Shown here in pieces: positions 1 through 5,766 of a DNA stretch of 5,766 nt. The stretch is taken from the NCBI GenBank assembly GCA_009845645.1, contig VXZF01000384.1, forward strand, positions 1 to 5,766. Reading direction: 5' to 3'. The translations under genes were made by a program, and so were the position numbers. Below the pieces are notes generated by a model. It had not been told where the DNA came from, searched no databases, and saw only the letters and a program-made list of their open reading frames with translations. Origin of the DNA: Gemmatimonadota bacterium (GTDB lineage: Bacteria; Latescibacterota; UBA2968; UBA8231). Each line of letters opens with the position of its first letter. The first letter of the stretch is position 1.

Positions 1-559
1 CGGCTTCGCCCATGATATCGAGCCGCTCGTAATCGGCGTGGCCGATCGCCCCTAGATAAATCGGGCCATAACTCAAGCCTATTTCGAGGACTTCCGCGGT
101 CATCTCACAGGCCAGCAGCGCTGCGAGCGCAGCCCGTTCCTGCTGCCCTTCTCCGGCAAAAAAACACAGGCACTGGTCGAAGAAGTATTTGACGGGCACG
201 CCGTCGTGGTGCAATACTGCTGAGGTCACAGCGGCGAAGACCCCGTTAGCCCAGGCGGCGAAATTTCTGGGATCCAAGTGCACTGATTTCTCAGCAGCCC
301 CCTTGACTCCGGAAGTGAATACCGTGGCCTCGAAGACATCGGGCTGCTCGCCCCAAGTATGCAAAAGCCAATCCGTCGAGATCCCCAGTAACCGGGCCAA
401 CGGTCCGAGCGAACCGATGTCCGGGGCGTTTTCCCCCCGCTCCCATTTCGACACCGCTTGCGGGCTTACCTGGAGGACATGGGCGATATCCTGCTGTTTG
501 AGCCCGCGTTTTTCGCGTTGGCGGCGAATGCGGTCACCGAGGCCGTCTATAAGGAGCAT
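1..559 (-). CDS. XRE-family HTH regulator fused to a class III nucleotidyl-cyclase-like domain (partial)
   Basis: 186 codons are visible from the ATG at 559; the frame stays open to the left edge, so the C-terminus is missing. An in-frame TAG at 566-568 makes 559 the only good upstream start; a weak GAAG lies just before it. Residues about 8-66 are a textbook HTH_3/XRE domain: GDRIRRQREKRGLKQQDIA, then VSPQAVSKWERGENAPD, then LARLLGIS. Residues about 76-186 follow the class III adenylate/guanylate cyclase fold: a helix (about 97-117), VKYFFDQCLCFF (123-134), an alanine-rich helix, IGLSYGPIYLGAIG (160-173) and YERLDIMGEA (177-186). The last part matches the usual start of the ..GDxVN motif. 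The first metal-binding Asp of the FxDxxGFT motif seems absent (FTSGVKG, 81-87); the second may be D128. This suggests a nucleotide- or ligand-sensing pseudo-cyclase controlling DNA binding, which is inference. The domain calls are firm; catalytic activity is doubtful. Confidence 0.85.
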   Translation of the reverse strand, partial: MLLIDGLGDRIRRQREKRGLKQQDIAHVLQVSPQAVSKWERGENAPDIGSLGPLARLLGISTDWLLHTWGEQPDVFEATVFTSGVKGAAEKSVHLDPRNFAAWANGVFAAVTSAVLHHDGVPVKYFFDQCLCFFAGEGQQERAALAALLACEMTAEVLEIGLSYGPIYLGAIGHADYERLDIMGEA

Positions 560-580
560 AGTCTTCTATATTGGAGTCAG

Positions 581-599
581 AATATCGACAGCGGATATT
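581..599. promoter_or_regulatory. Inverted repeat, candidate operator of the XRE regulator
   Basis: AATATC, seven bases, GATATT forms a perfect 6-bp inverted repeat centred at 590. One arm shares three bases with the proposed -10 hexamer and the rest covers the expected transcription start of the XRE-cyclase gene. XRE-family dimers commonly bind short spaced palindromes at their own promoters, so autorepression is the natural reading. No second copy was found at the other intergenic region of the window, so the regulator may act only here or outside the window. Confidence 0.4.
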
Positions 600-625
600 G
601 TAGCCACAATGAAGCAGTAGTTGAA
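597..625 (-). promoter_or_regulatory. Probable sigma70-type promoter of the XRE-cyclase gene
   Basis: On the minus strand a -10 hexamer TACAAT (597-602, five of six consensus bases) is preceded at exactly 17 bases by TTCAAC (620-625, three of six). Transcription would start near 590, leaving a leader of about 30 bases before the ATG at 559. The weak -35 would suit a regulated promoter. Judged from sequence alone. Confidence 0.45.
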
Positions 626-831
626 TTGGATAACGGGCTAGTTGAGGCGGGGCTTAAAGGCAGCACGATCCCACCAAAGCACCGGTCGCATTCGAGCTTC
701 AGCCCTTCGCTCTGTATCGCATCGTCGCACGTCGCCCAAGGGCTATAGGCGCTAGTCTGCCCATGCTTCATATGCAACTTGGCCAAGACTTTTACGATTA
801 TTCATGTCTGCCTTTATCTCAGTTAGTTAGT

Positions 832-1710
832 TCAGAACAGAGCCAGTGAACCCGTGCGTTCGAGCCTGACCATCATGCGGCGAAAAAGGAGCATGGAAAC
901 GAAGCCAACGCAAGCAACCATCGCGACGACGATGGCCATCCCGATTTCCACCGAAGGGGCTAAGAGCGTCGTTCCGGTGAGGGCACCGCGAAAAACATCG
1001 ATCGCGTAAGCGACCGGATTCGCGTAGGCTAACCATCTGAACGGATTTGGAATCAGCTCGACTAGGAAGTAGGCACCGCTCAACATGGCCATCGGCCGGT
1101 GGAAGAGCAAGGCGGCGACCGTGTGATCCTTGAAGGCCATGACAAAGCTGGCCGCCGCGATACCCAAGAATAGATTCAGCGCTAGCAGCATGACCAGAGC
1201 CAGTGCCGCCCATAACAGACCGCCAGTTGTAACCGCAGGTTCAAATCCGACGAGCAGGGTTGCCCCGGCGAACAGTGTGATGGACTGGTAGCAAAACAGG
1301 ATCAGGTAATAGATCGCGATTCCCAAAATCAGGCTAAGGCGATGGACGGGCATCGTGAATAATCGCTCCAGCGTACCGGCCTCCATCTCGTTGGCTAGAC
1401 CGCCGGCGACGTGGGTTTCGAGCAGGACCATGTTGCCGATGCCCAGCGCCGTGAAGGCGATCAGGCCCAGCATCATGAAGGTAAACTGATCTGGCATACC
1501 GGTAAGCTCTGCCAGCCGTTCCGAAGCACGGCCATCGGAAAAGGCCCATGCTGTGAGGATGATGGGTAGTGTCGCTAGGAGATGGCCGAGTAGATCAATG
1601 ATGAACTTGACGCGGTATCGACTCTCGACCAAAACTTGGTGCAGGGTGGCCCGGAACAGGGCGCGAAGCTCCTGTCTAGTGTCTCCAGGAAAAGCAACAG
1701 CAGGCGACAT
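832..1710 (-). CDS. ABC-2 type transporter permease (second permease of the exporter)
   Basis: Membrane subunit of an ABC-2 exporter, 292 residues, normal size for the family. About six hydrophobic segments can be read: roughly 36-57, 76-96, 124-155, 164-192, 197-215 and 257-277. Between the second and third lies the cytoplasmic coupling motif NEMEAGTLERLFTMPV (107-122), typical of ABC-2 permeases. A conserved YANPVAYAIDVFRGAL stretch (229-244) precedes the last helix, and the C-terminus is basic (RRMMVRLER). The ATG at 1710 comes one base after the preceding permease stop (TAA at 1712-1714), so translation is probably coupled; a weak GGGGA lies about ten bases upstream. Further in-frame stops at 823-825 and 814-816 back up the TGA. 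It most likely pairs with the upstream permease as a heterodimer powered by the ATPase encoded before it. Substrate unknown. Confidence 0.9.
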   Translation of the reverse strand: MSPAVAFPGDTRQELRALFRATLHQVLVESRYRVKFIIDLLGHLLATLPIILTAWAFSDGRASERLAELTGMPDQFTFMMLGLIAFTALGIGNMVLLETHVAGGLANEMEAGTLERLFTMPVHRLSLILGIAIYYLILFCYQSITLFAGATLLVGFEPAVTTGGLLWAALALVMLLALNLFLGIAAASFVMAFKDHTVAALLFHRPMAMLSGAYFLVELIPNPFRWLAYANPVAYAIDVFRGALTGTTLLAPSVEIGMAIVVAMVACVGFVSMLLFRRMMVRLERTGSLALF

Positions 1711-1711
1711 C

Positions 1712-2635
1712 TTAGAAATTCCCCAAAACGCCGCTCCGGCGCGCAGCGTTCAGTTCCCGACCGAGAAAAATGAATCCAACGATCCAACAGAACACCGTCA
1801 TGCCGGCCAGAACGGCCAAGTCCGGTGCCATCTCGCCGAATTTTTCCGCCCGCAGCAAGGATCGGCGCTCAAGATCGAAAGCCCAGGTGAACGGAACCAT
1901 GCGAGCAATTGTCTGCAACCATTCGGGATAGATTGAGATGGGGAAAGTGGCACCCGATAGCAGGGCTAGAACACCCTTTGAGATCACTAGCTGAACCGCC
2001 CAGCTATCCGCGATGCGCAACAGAGCACTCGACAACGCGAACGCGAGCCCGTAGGTAACTGCCAGATGGAGGAACAGGACGGCTACTGCCGACGGATAGT
2101 TGATGTTGAAGTCGAGAGGTATCCATATCTGCAGCAGCAGGACGGTTGCGGCGACGAACAGTCCCATGTAGAACAAGTGGCCGAATGCAGTACCTAGAAA
2201 CAAGGCGGACGGAAATTGCGCTGAGACCAGCACGCGCTCAAGCGTGCCTGAGCGGCGCTCCATTCTCAGCAACCCACCGAGCCACGTGAATACCGTGTTC
2301 GACAGCGCAACAGCGATTAAAGGTACCGCTAGGTAACCGACGTAGCCAGTATAGTCGTACTCGCCAAAGGCAGAGCCCGATAGCGGTCGCCCCTTGCCCA
2401 CGAGCGTGTCGCCGAGAAAGATGAACGGAAAAATCATCAGCACCGGACCGAGACCCAGATTGAGGAGCCAACTCGGATAACGACGCATCCGCAGCACCAT
2501 TCGCTTCGCGGTTGCAACCACGTCATGGACATACCACGACACGTTGTTAGGAAGCGCGTGGAGATGGTGTCCATTCGAGAATCGAACGCCTTCGCTCACC
2601 TGTTGGTTGTTCATCGGGTTGTTGTCAGGTGTCAT
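1712..2635 (-). CDS. ABC-2 type transporter permease (first permease of the exporter)
   Basis: 307 residues with a soluble N-terminus of about 50 residues, then six likely membrane segments (about 53-75, 94-118, 144-170, 179-206, 212-235, 271-292). The coupling motif RMERRSGTLERVLVSAQ (124-140) sits between segments two and three, and VPFTWAFDLERRSLLR (247-262) lies before the last helix; both are hallmarks of ABC-2 permeases. The ATG at 2635 overlaps the ATPase stop by 11 bases and follows a very purine-rich AGAGGAGGAGG run. That run lies closer to the ATG than usual, but the alternative ATG at 2614 has no ribosome site at all. The ATPase acidic tail (EEEDD) is encoded by this same run, so the ribosome site is embedded in the upstream gene. 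The sequence differs clearly from the second permease, implying an asymmetric membrane domain. Confidence 0.9.
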   Translation of the reverse strand: MTPDNNPMNNQQVSEGVRFSNGHHLHALPNNVSWYVHDVVATAKRMVLRMRRYPSWLLNLGLGPVLMIFPFIFLGDTLVGKGRPLSGSAFGEYDYTGYVGYLAVPLIAVALSNTVFTWLGGLLRMERRSGTLERVLVSAQFPSALFLGTAFGHLFYMGLFVAATVLLLQIWIPLDFNINYPSAVAVLFLHLAVTYGLAFALSSALLRIADSWAVQLVISKGVLALLSGATFPISIYPEWLQTIARMVPFTWAFDLERRSLLRAEKFGEMAPDLAVLAGMTVFCWIVGFIFLGRELNAARRSGVLGNF

Positions 2636-3701
2636 CCTCCTCCTCTCGCACCTCCGATGCGCTGTATCCAGTAACCGATGCGAATACGTCCTCTAAGGTT
2701 GGTCGCACGAGGTTCATGCCCAACACCCTGTCGTTGGCGAACCCGTCGCCGGCGGCAATCTCGACGACTGAGTTGATTGCCTCTTTCATCTCTAGGCGTA
2801 CCGTGGTCACCGTCGGTTGGCGATTCTCCGAAATCACCTTCTCGACCATTCTGTGGTTCCTGAGTGAAGTCACCGTCGTTTTAGCGCTAGGTGCCAACTG
2901 CACTTCGACGATGCGATTGTCGCCTAGCGTGCTACGCACCTCGTCAGGTGATCCTTCAAGGACCTTCCGCCCCTCGTGGATGATCGCCAGTCGATGCGAC
3001 AGTTCCTCTGCTTCGTGGAGGTAGTGGGTCGTGTAGAAGATGGTCACGCCCTCCTGCTCGCATAGGTCCCTCAGCAGGCTGCGGAGCGCCCTTGCTCCGT
3101 TAGGATCTAGACCGATCGTCGGTTCGTCGAGTAGCAGCACGGGCGGGCGATGCAACAGCGAGACAGCGATGGCCAGTCGCTGCTTCATGCCCATTGAGTA
3201 GCGTTCCACGTAGTCGTCTATACGTCCGGTCAGCCCCACCAACTCCGTCACCTCCCCGATCCTGCGCGACACCTCCTCTCCACGCATCCCGTACAGACCG
3301 GCGAAATACCGAAGATTCTGACGGCCGGTGATTTTCCAATAGACGCTGCGTTCCCCCCGGACCGACACGCCGATGTTTCGACGCACCTCCCGCTGCTGTT
3401 TGGCCGCGTCGTAGCCGGCCACTCGGCAACTTCCCTCATCTGGAAGCAACAGCGTACATAGCGTCCTGACGGTGCTCGTCTTACCAGCCCCATTAGGACC
3501 CAGCAAGCTGAAGAACTGACCTTGCTCGATGTGCAAATCAAGTGCGTCGATGGCGACAATCGGCACGGTCTGAAACCGCCCAAGAACTCTACGCCACAGA
3601 GCAGGATTGTCCACGTTTTTAGTGAACCGCTTCGTAAGTCCCTCAATCTGTATCACGAGTTCCCCAGCTAGAACAGGTTGTGGTTTAGACCATAAGGTCA
3701 T
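2625..3701 (-). CDS. ABC transporter ATP-binding protein, DrrA/NatA-like drug or natural-product exporter class
   Basis: Cytoplasmic ATPase that drives the two ABC-2 permeases encoded next; 358 residues. Visible motifs in order: Walker A GPNGAGKTST (68-77); IGVSVRGERSVYWKITGR (110-127) where the Q-loop should be, with no Gln; the signature as YSMGMKQR (168-175) instead of LSGGQ; Walker B VLLLDEPTIGLDP (188-200) including the D-loop; and the switch His at 226 in TTHYLHEAEEL. Residues about 260-345 form the C-terminal domain common in this class, ending with RPTLEDVFASVTG. A linker of about 20 residues separates the N-terminal strand (GLTKRF) from the strand before Walker A. The ATG at 3701 lacks a clear ribosome site; a GTG at codon 16 preceded by GGGGA is a less likely alternative. 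It starts 46 bases after the methyltransferase stop and overlaps the next gene. Confidence 0.93.
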   Translation of the reverse strand: MTLWSKPQPVLAGELVIQIEGLTKRFTKNVDNPALWRRVLGRFQTVPIVAIDALDLHIEQGQFFSLLGPNGAGKTSTVRTLCTLLLPDEGSCRVAGYDAAKQQREVRRNIGVSVRGERSVYWKITGRQNLRYFAGLYGMRGEEVSRRIGEVTELVGLTGRIDDYVERYSMGMKQRLAIAVSLLHRPPVLLLDEPTIGLDPNGARALRSLLRDLCEQEGVTIFYTTHYLHEAEELSHRLAIIHEGRKVLEGSPDEVRSTLGDNRIVEVQLAPSAKTTVTSLRNHRMVEKVISENRQPTVTTVRLEMKEAINSVVEIAAGDGFANDRVLGMNLVRPTLEDVFASVTGYSASEVREEEDDT

Positions 3702-3747
3702 AATCCGAACAATAGCAAGCCAGCACGTCTATCTGCCTCAAGAGAAC

Positions 3748-4755
3748 CTATCGCTTCCAGCCGATCACGATCCCCTGCTCGTGGTCCAAGGGACGACACT
3801 CCGTCTCGCTAAAACCAGACTCAACCATTAGTGCTTCGATTTCTGGCCCAGTCCGCTGATCCCCAATCGTCCCGTACATCAGTCCGAACCATTGAAACAC
3901 CGCGATCAGGCCTGCGGTTTTATCCTCGTTGAGCAGGTATTCCTGCACGAGCACCGGTGAGCCGACTGGCAAGGCTTGGTGACACCGACGCAGTAGTTGG
4001 ACGCAATGTTCGGCGTCCCAATCGTGGATCACGTGAGACATGAAAAACACATCAATCCCGGCCGGAAAGGGATCGCTGAAGAAATCGGCGGCGTGAAACC
4101 TCACTCGCTCTTGCGCTTTGCTCTGGCGGACGGCCGCTTCGGCGGTTTTCTGGCTGTAGGGCAGGTCCACTACAATGCCTTGCAGATGTGGGTAGCGTTC
4201 GGTTAGGCCGACTAACACCCCACCAGTGGCTCCACCCAAATCCGCCACCGTGCGAAACGGACTGAAGTCCACGGCCTCGGCCAGAGCCTGACCCCACAGA
4301 ATGCGCCAGCCGTGGCGGCTCGGCGCAAAGGCCGTGGTGTCTTCATTTCCTTGGGGATTGGTGAGCCAATCTGGCAGGGCTTCAGGCACGGGGACGTTGG
4401 TGCGCAGCGCTTGCTTCATGATTCGATACCACCAGTCTTTTTCCGGATCTGGAGTCTTGGGCACGGTGCGGGCCCGGCCTCCCTCTAGAACCATTTCGCG
4501 CATTACGTCGTAGATATAGTACCGATCGTCCTCCGTGCCTAAAATGCCTAGGCAGGCATTAGCTGCTAGGAGCACAGCCGTGGGTCGGTTCTGTAGGCCG
4601 ATCCGTTGACTGACTTGCGCGATGGTCGTCGGTCCGTCTCGCAGCGCTTCGTACAGGCCGAATTCCTCAGAGAGAATCCAGGCGGTTTTGGCCCGTTCGA
4701 CATGGTGGATTTTGTAGGCGAAGTAGGGATCGGGACCAGGACCGATGGTCAGCAT
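3748..4755 (-). CDS. SAM-dependent O-methyltransferase, family 2 (Methyltransf_2)
   Basis: 335 residues, the usual size for bacterial small-molecule O-methyltransferases of the CrtF/TcmN and plant COMT type, which move a methyl group from S-adenosylmethionine to a hydroxyl. Residues about 15-90 form the N-terminal winged-helix dimerisation domain (AKTAWILSEEFGLYEALRDG, IAQVSQRIGL). The Rossmann domain follows: VADLGGATGG (170-179, SAM motif I), VVDLP (195-199, acidic residue for the SAM ribose), FHAADFFSDPFP (220-231) and SHVIHDWDAEHCVQLLRRCH (240-259). The last contains His244, the likely general base in the family's HDW motif. The ATG at 4755 has a good AAGGAG six bases upstream. It lies 37 bases after the sigma-like gene and 46 bases before the ABC ATPase, which suggests it decorates the exported compound or a precursor. 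The substrate cannot be read from the sequence. Confidence 0.9.
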   Translation of the reverse strand: MLTIGPGPDPYFAYKIHHVERAKTAWILSEEFGLYEALRDGPTTIAQVSQRIGLQNRPTAVLLAANACLGILGTEDDRYYIYDVMREMVLEGGRARTVPKTPDPEKDWWYRIMKQALRTNVPVPEALPDWLTNPQGNEDTTAFAPSRHGWRILWGQALAEAVDFSPFRTVADLGGATGGVLVGLTERYPHLQGIVVDLPYSQKTAEAAVRQSKAQERVRFHAADFFSDPFPAGIDVFFMSHVIHDWDAEHCVQLLRRCHQALPVGSPVLVQEYLLNEDKTAGLIAVFQWFGLMYGTIGDQRTGPEIEALMVESGFSETECRPLDHEQGIVIGWKR

Positions 4756-4792
4756 GGACTGCTCCTTTTTCTTTTTAGGTGAGTGTTTGACG

Positions 4793-5233
4793 TTACGCAG
4801 TTTTCAGCTTTTGTAGCTCATCGGGCACTTGCTGCATCTCCTGCTCCACGGTTTCAGACAGCATTTCCAGCCGCTGCTCTCGCCGCCTTCGCACGGTGCG
4901 CAGGTGGGTCAGAGAGAGATGAGTGACAATGCGGAACAACCAGCCAGCCGCAGAGCCTCGACCGCTCCATTGGCCGGCCCGGTTCCACACTCGCAAGAAA
5001 ACCTCCTGCACTACATCGTTAGCACTCGCATCGTCGCGGACGATACAGCGCACATGGCGGAGGATCTGCTCCCGATAGCGCTCAAAGAACTGCTGGAATG
5101 CGCATTCATCGCGTTCTTTTATTTGCGCTATGAGTTGTGGGTCCGGTATCTGCATCGAGGCTCTCTGCAAGTAAAGACGCCGCCCGGAAAGTACAGGTTC
5201 AAAGACGAAGGTGAAAAAGTTCGGAAATCTCAT
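4793..5233 (-). CDS. ECF-like sigma-70 protein with region 2 only (region 4 missing)
   Basis: 146 residues. Residues about 44-118 match sigma-70 region 2 of the RpoE/ECF class: AFQQFFERYREQILRHV, then the core-RNA-polymerase-binding DVVQEVFLRVW (73-83), then GWLFRIVTHLSLTHLRTVRR (97-116), the -10 melting and recognition part. A charged linker follows and the protein ends at QQVPDELQKLKTA. That resembles the first few residues of region 4 (..LPxELR..) before a TAA. Complete ECF factors are about 170-200 residues; the HTH that reads the -35 box is absent, and only 37 bases separate this stop from the next gene, so no frameshift could restore it. Two starts are possible. The ATG at 5233 has a strong AAGGAGG but 13 bases away. 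The ATG at 5155 (codon 27, MQIPDPQLI) has GAGAG upstream and gives a more typical ECF N-terminus. First gene of the presumed operon. Confidence 0.82.
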   Translation of the reverse strand: MRFPNFFTFVFEPVLSGRRLYLQRASMQIPDPQLIAQIKERDECAFQQFFERYREQILRHVRCIVRDDASANDVVQEVFLRVWNRAGQWSGRGSAAGWLFRIVTHLSLTHLRTVRRRREQRLEMLSETVEQEMQQVPDELQKLKTA

Positions 5234-5334
5234 TGAAGGTCGGTTTCCTCCTTGAGTTGACTCGCTAGTCGAGTGCGGTATCTTACCACCAACCGCCTAA
5301 AAACCAACCTCAACCTATACTAGATTGAGATCCC
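5234..5334. promoter_or_regulatory. Divergent promoter region between the sigma/methyltransferase/ABC operon and the dioxygenase
   Basis: The 101 bases between two divergent starts must hold both promoters. Plus strand: TTGACT (5257-5262, five of six), 16 bases, TATCTT (5279-5284, four of six). Another -10-like TATACT (5316-5321) lies 13 bases before the dioxygenase ATG. Minus strand: TTGGTT (5302-5307), 16 bases, TAAGAT (5280-5285), weak. The proposed -10 boxes on the two strands overlap, which would make the promoters compete. CAACC occurs at 5290-5294, 5305-5309 and 5311-5315 (GGTTG on the operon strand). The strong AAGGAGG ribosome site of the sigma gene is read at 5247-5253 on the minus strand. 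Individual boxes are tentative. Confidence 0.45.
5260..5274. repeat. Short inverted repeat in the divergent promoter region
   Basis: ACTCG, five bases, CGAGT. The repeat starts inside the proposed plus-strand -35 box (TTGACT) and ends before the proposed -10 boxes, so a bound dimer would block the dioxygenase promoter and could affect transcription of the operon. It is unlike the AATATC/GATATT repeat at 581-599, so a different regulator would be involved. Five-base arms are short enough to arise by chance. Confidence 0.25.
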
Positions 5335-5766
5335 ATGAGCCTAACGCCAGCCCAACTCGACCAATTCCACCGCGACGGCTATCTCATCGTCCCAGACCTG
5401 TTCACTGCCGACGAGATGAATGATGCCCTAGCGGCGATGGAACAGATTTTCTACGGCCAATCCTTCCAGCAGTGGTTGGCCGATTGCGACCGAGGGAGTG
5501 CCTCCGGAGTCTCGGACGGCTTCACTACCACGCACGACCACTCCGAGGGCCGCTCGCAATTTCCCGTGGGTGCGCCAGCGCTAGATCGGCTGATAGAAAA
5601 CGAGACCTATCTCGACATCTTTGAGCAATGCTTGGGCGCAAAAGCCAGCTACTGCAATAGCCCATCTCTCCATGCGCTCGGGGCCAACCGACAAGCGCCA
5701 TCCCGACAACCCTTGGGAGGGCTACCACATTGACCACTACACCAATTGCCTGCTGCCGCCCTACGA
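5335..5766 (+). CDS. Phytanoyl-CoA dioxygenase (PhyH) family protein, frameshifted and cut by the right edge
   Basis: Non-haem iron, 2-oxoglutarate-dependent oxygenases of this family hydroxylate small molecules. The start MSLTPAQLDQFHRDGYLIVP followed by DLFTADEMNDALAAME is a classic PhyH N-terminus. The ATG frame continues to about codon 108 (GAKASYCN), then gives an unlike tail and a TGA at 5731-5733. From 5660 the frame one base on reads AHLSMRSGPTDKRHP and then NPWEGYHIDHYTNCLLPPY. This contains the HxD iron ligands (H-I-D, 5726-5734) expected next in PhyH proteins and stays open to the window edge. One extra base near 5656-5659 explains the break. The second iron His and the 2-oxoglutarate-binding Arg would lie beyond the window. 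The ribosome site is weak (GAGA). It is divergent from the methyltransferase/ABC operon and could be a partner tailoring enzyme. Either a young pseudogene or a sequence error. Confidence 0.8.

Larger units (their letters stand above)
577..805 (-). pseudogene. Possible small hypothetical gene broken by a frameshift
   Basis: An ATG at 805, with AAAGG six bases upstream and 26 bases after the permease stop, opens a 17-codon frame, MNNRKSLGQVAYEAWAD, ending in TAG at 752-754. Skipping one T (position 754) gives a smooth continuation in the next frame, SAYSPWATCDDAIQSEG, which stays open to a TGA at 577-579. The LGQVAYEAW start followed by a W- and Q-containing segment recalls a class of short hypothetical proteins (roughly 50-60 residues, ..AQIAYEAY..W..) seen in phages and bacteria; this is from memory, not a search. 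The tail after about residue 35 looks non-conserved, so the true end is unclear. It could be a genuine remnant, a sequencing indel or chance. Function unknown. Confidence 0.3.

Noticed and set aside
189..748. Two plus-strand open frames (189-620 and 458-748) opposite the XRE-cyclase gene
   Set aside because: Both are antisense to a clear HTH/cyclase coding frame, their translations show no domain-like pattern, and neither has a convincing ribosome site.
731..760. GCCC-TT-GGGC hairpin as a terminator for the exporter operon
   Set aside because: The stem is only four pairs with a two-base loop and no following U-tract; no convincing terminator was found between 560 and 831.
821..832. AGTT tandem repeat at the permease stop as a phase-variation tract
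   Set aside because: Only three copies, and it lies after the stop codon, so slippage would not change the permease. It merely supplies extra in-frame stops.
4756..4792. A lost sigma region 4 hidden in another frame after the sigma-like gene
   Set aside because: Only 37 bases precede the methyltransferase start, far too few for a region of about 55 residues, and the overlapping methyltransferase frame has no sigma-4 pattern.
4829..5236. Plus-strand open frame of 135 codons opposite the sigma-like gene
   Set aside because: The minus-strand frame carries unmistakable sigma region 2; the plus-strand translation shows no recognisable motif.

Overview
The window reads as chromosomal DNA of a free-living or symbiotic bacterium with GC in the mid-50s by eye. 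A phytanoyl-CoA dioxygenase (PhyH) relative, an XRE-cyclase fusion and a compact ABC-2 exporter operon would suit a metabolically rich uncultured lineage. The sponge-associated Entotheonella and Poribacteria are known to be rich in PhyH proteins, but that assignment is only a guess. No RNA gene, CRISPR array or insertion sequence was seen.

Layout, left to right. Positions 1-559 (minus strand, cut by the left edge) encode an XRE-type DNA-binding domain fused to a class III nucleotidyl-cyclase-like domain whose metal site looks degenerate. Its upstream region holds a promoter-like pair overlapped by a perfect inverted repeat. Positions 577-805 hold what looks like a small broken gene. Positions 832-5233 hold five minus-strand genes, tightly packed and probably one operon. 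In transcription order these are an ECF-like sigma protein with region 2 only, a SAM-dependent O-methyltransferase, an ABC ATPase, and two different ABC-2 permeases. A 101-base divergent intergenic region follows, then a plus-strand PhyH-family dioxygenase that carries an apparent frameshift and runs off the right edge.

Working model (inference): the ATPase and two permeases form an exporter with a heterodimeric membrane part, for a small hydrophobic molecule. The O-methyltransferase, and possibly the divergent dioxygenase, modify that molecule. The sigma-like protein would control the locus, but it lacks the -35-binding domain, so it is either a remnant or needs a partner. The XRE-cyclase protein next door probably has its own promoter and autoregulation and may be unrelated. 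Two apparent frameshifts within 6 kb mean sequence error should be considered before calling these genes dead.
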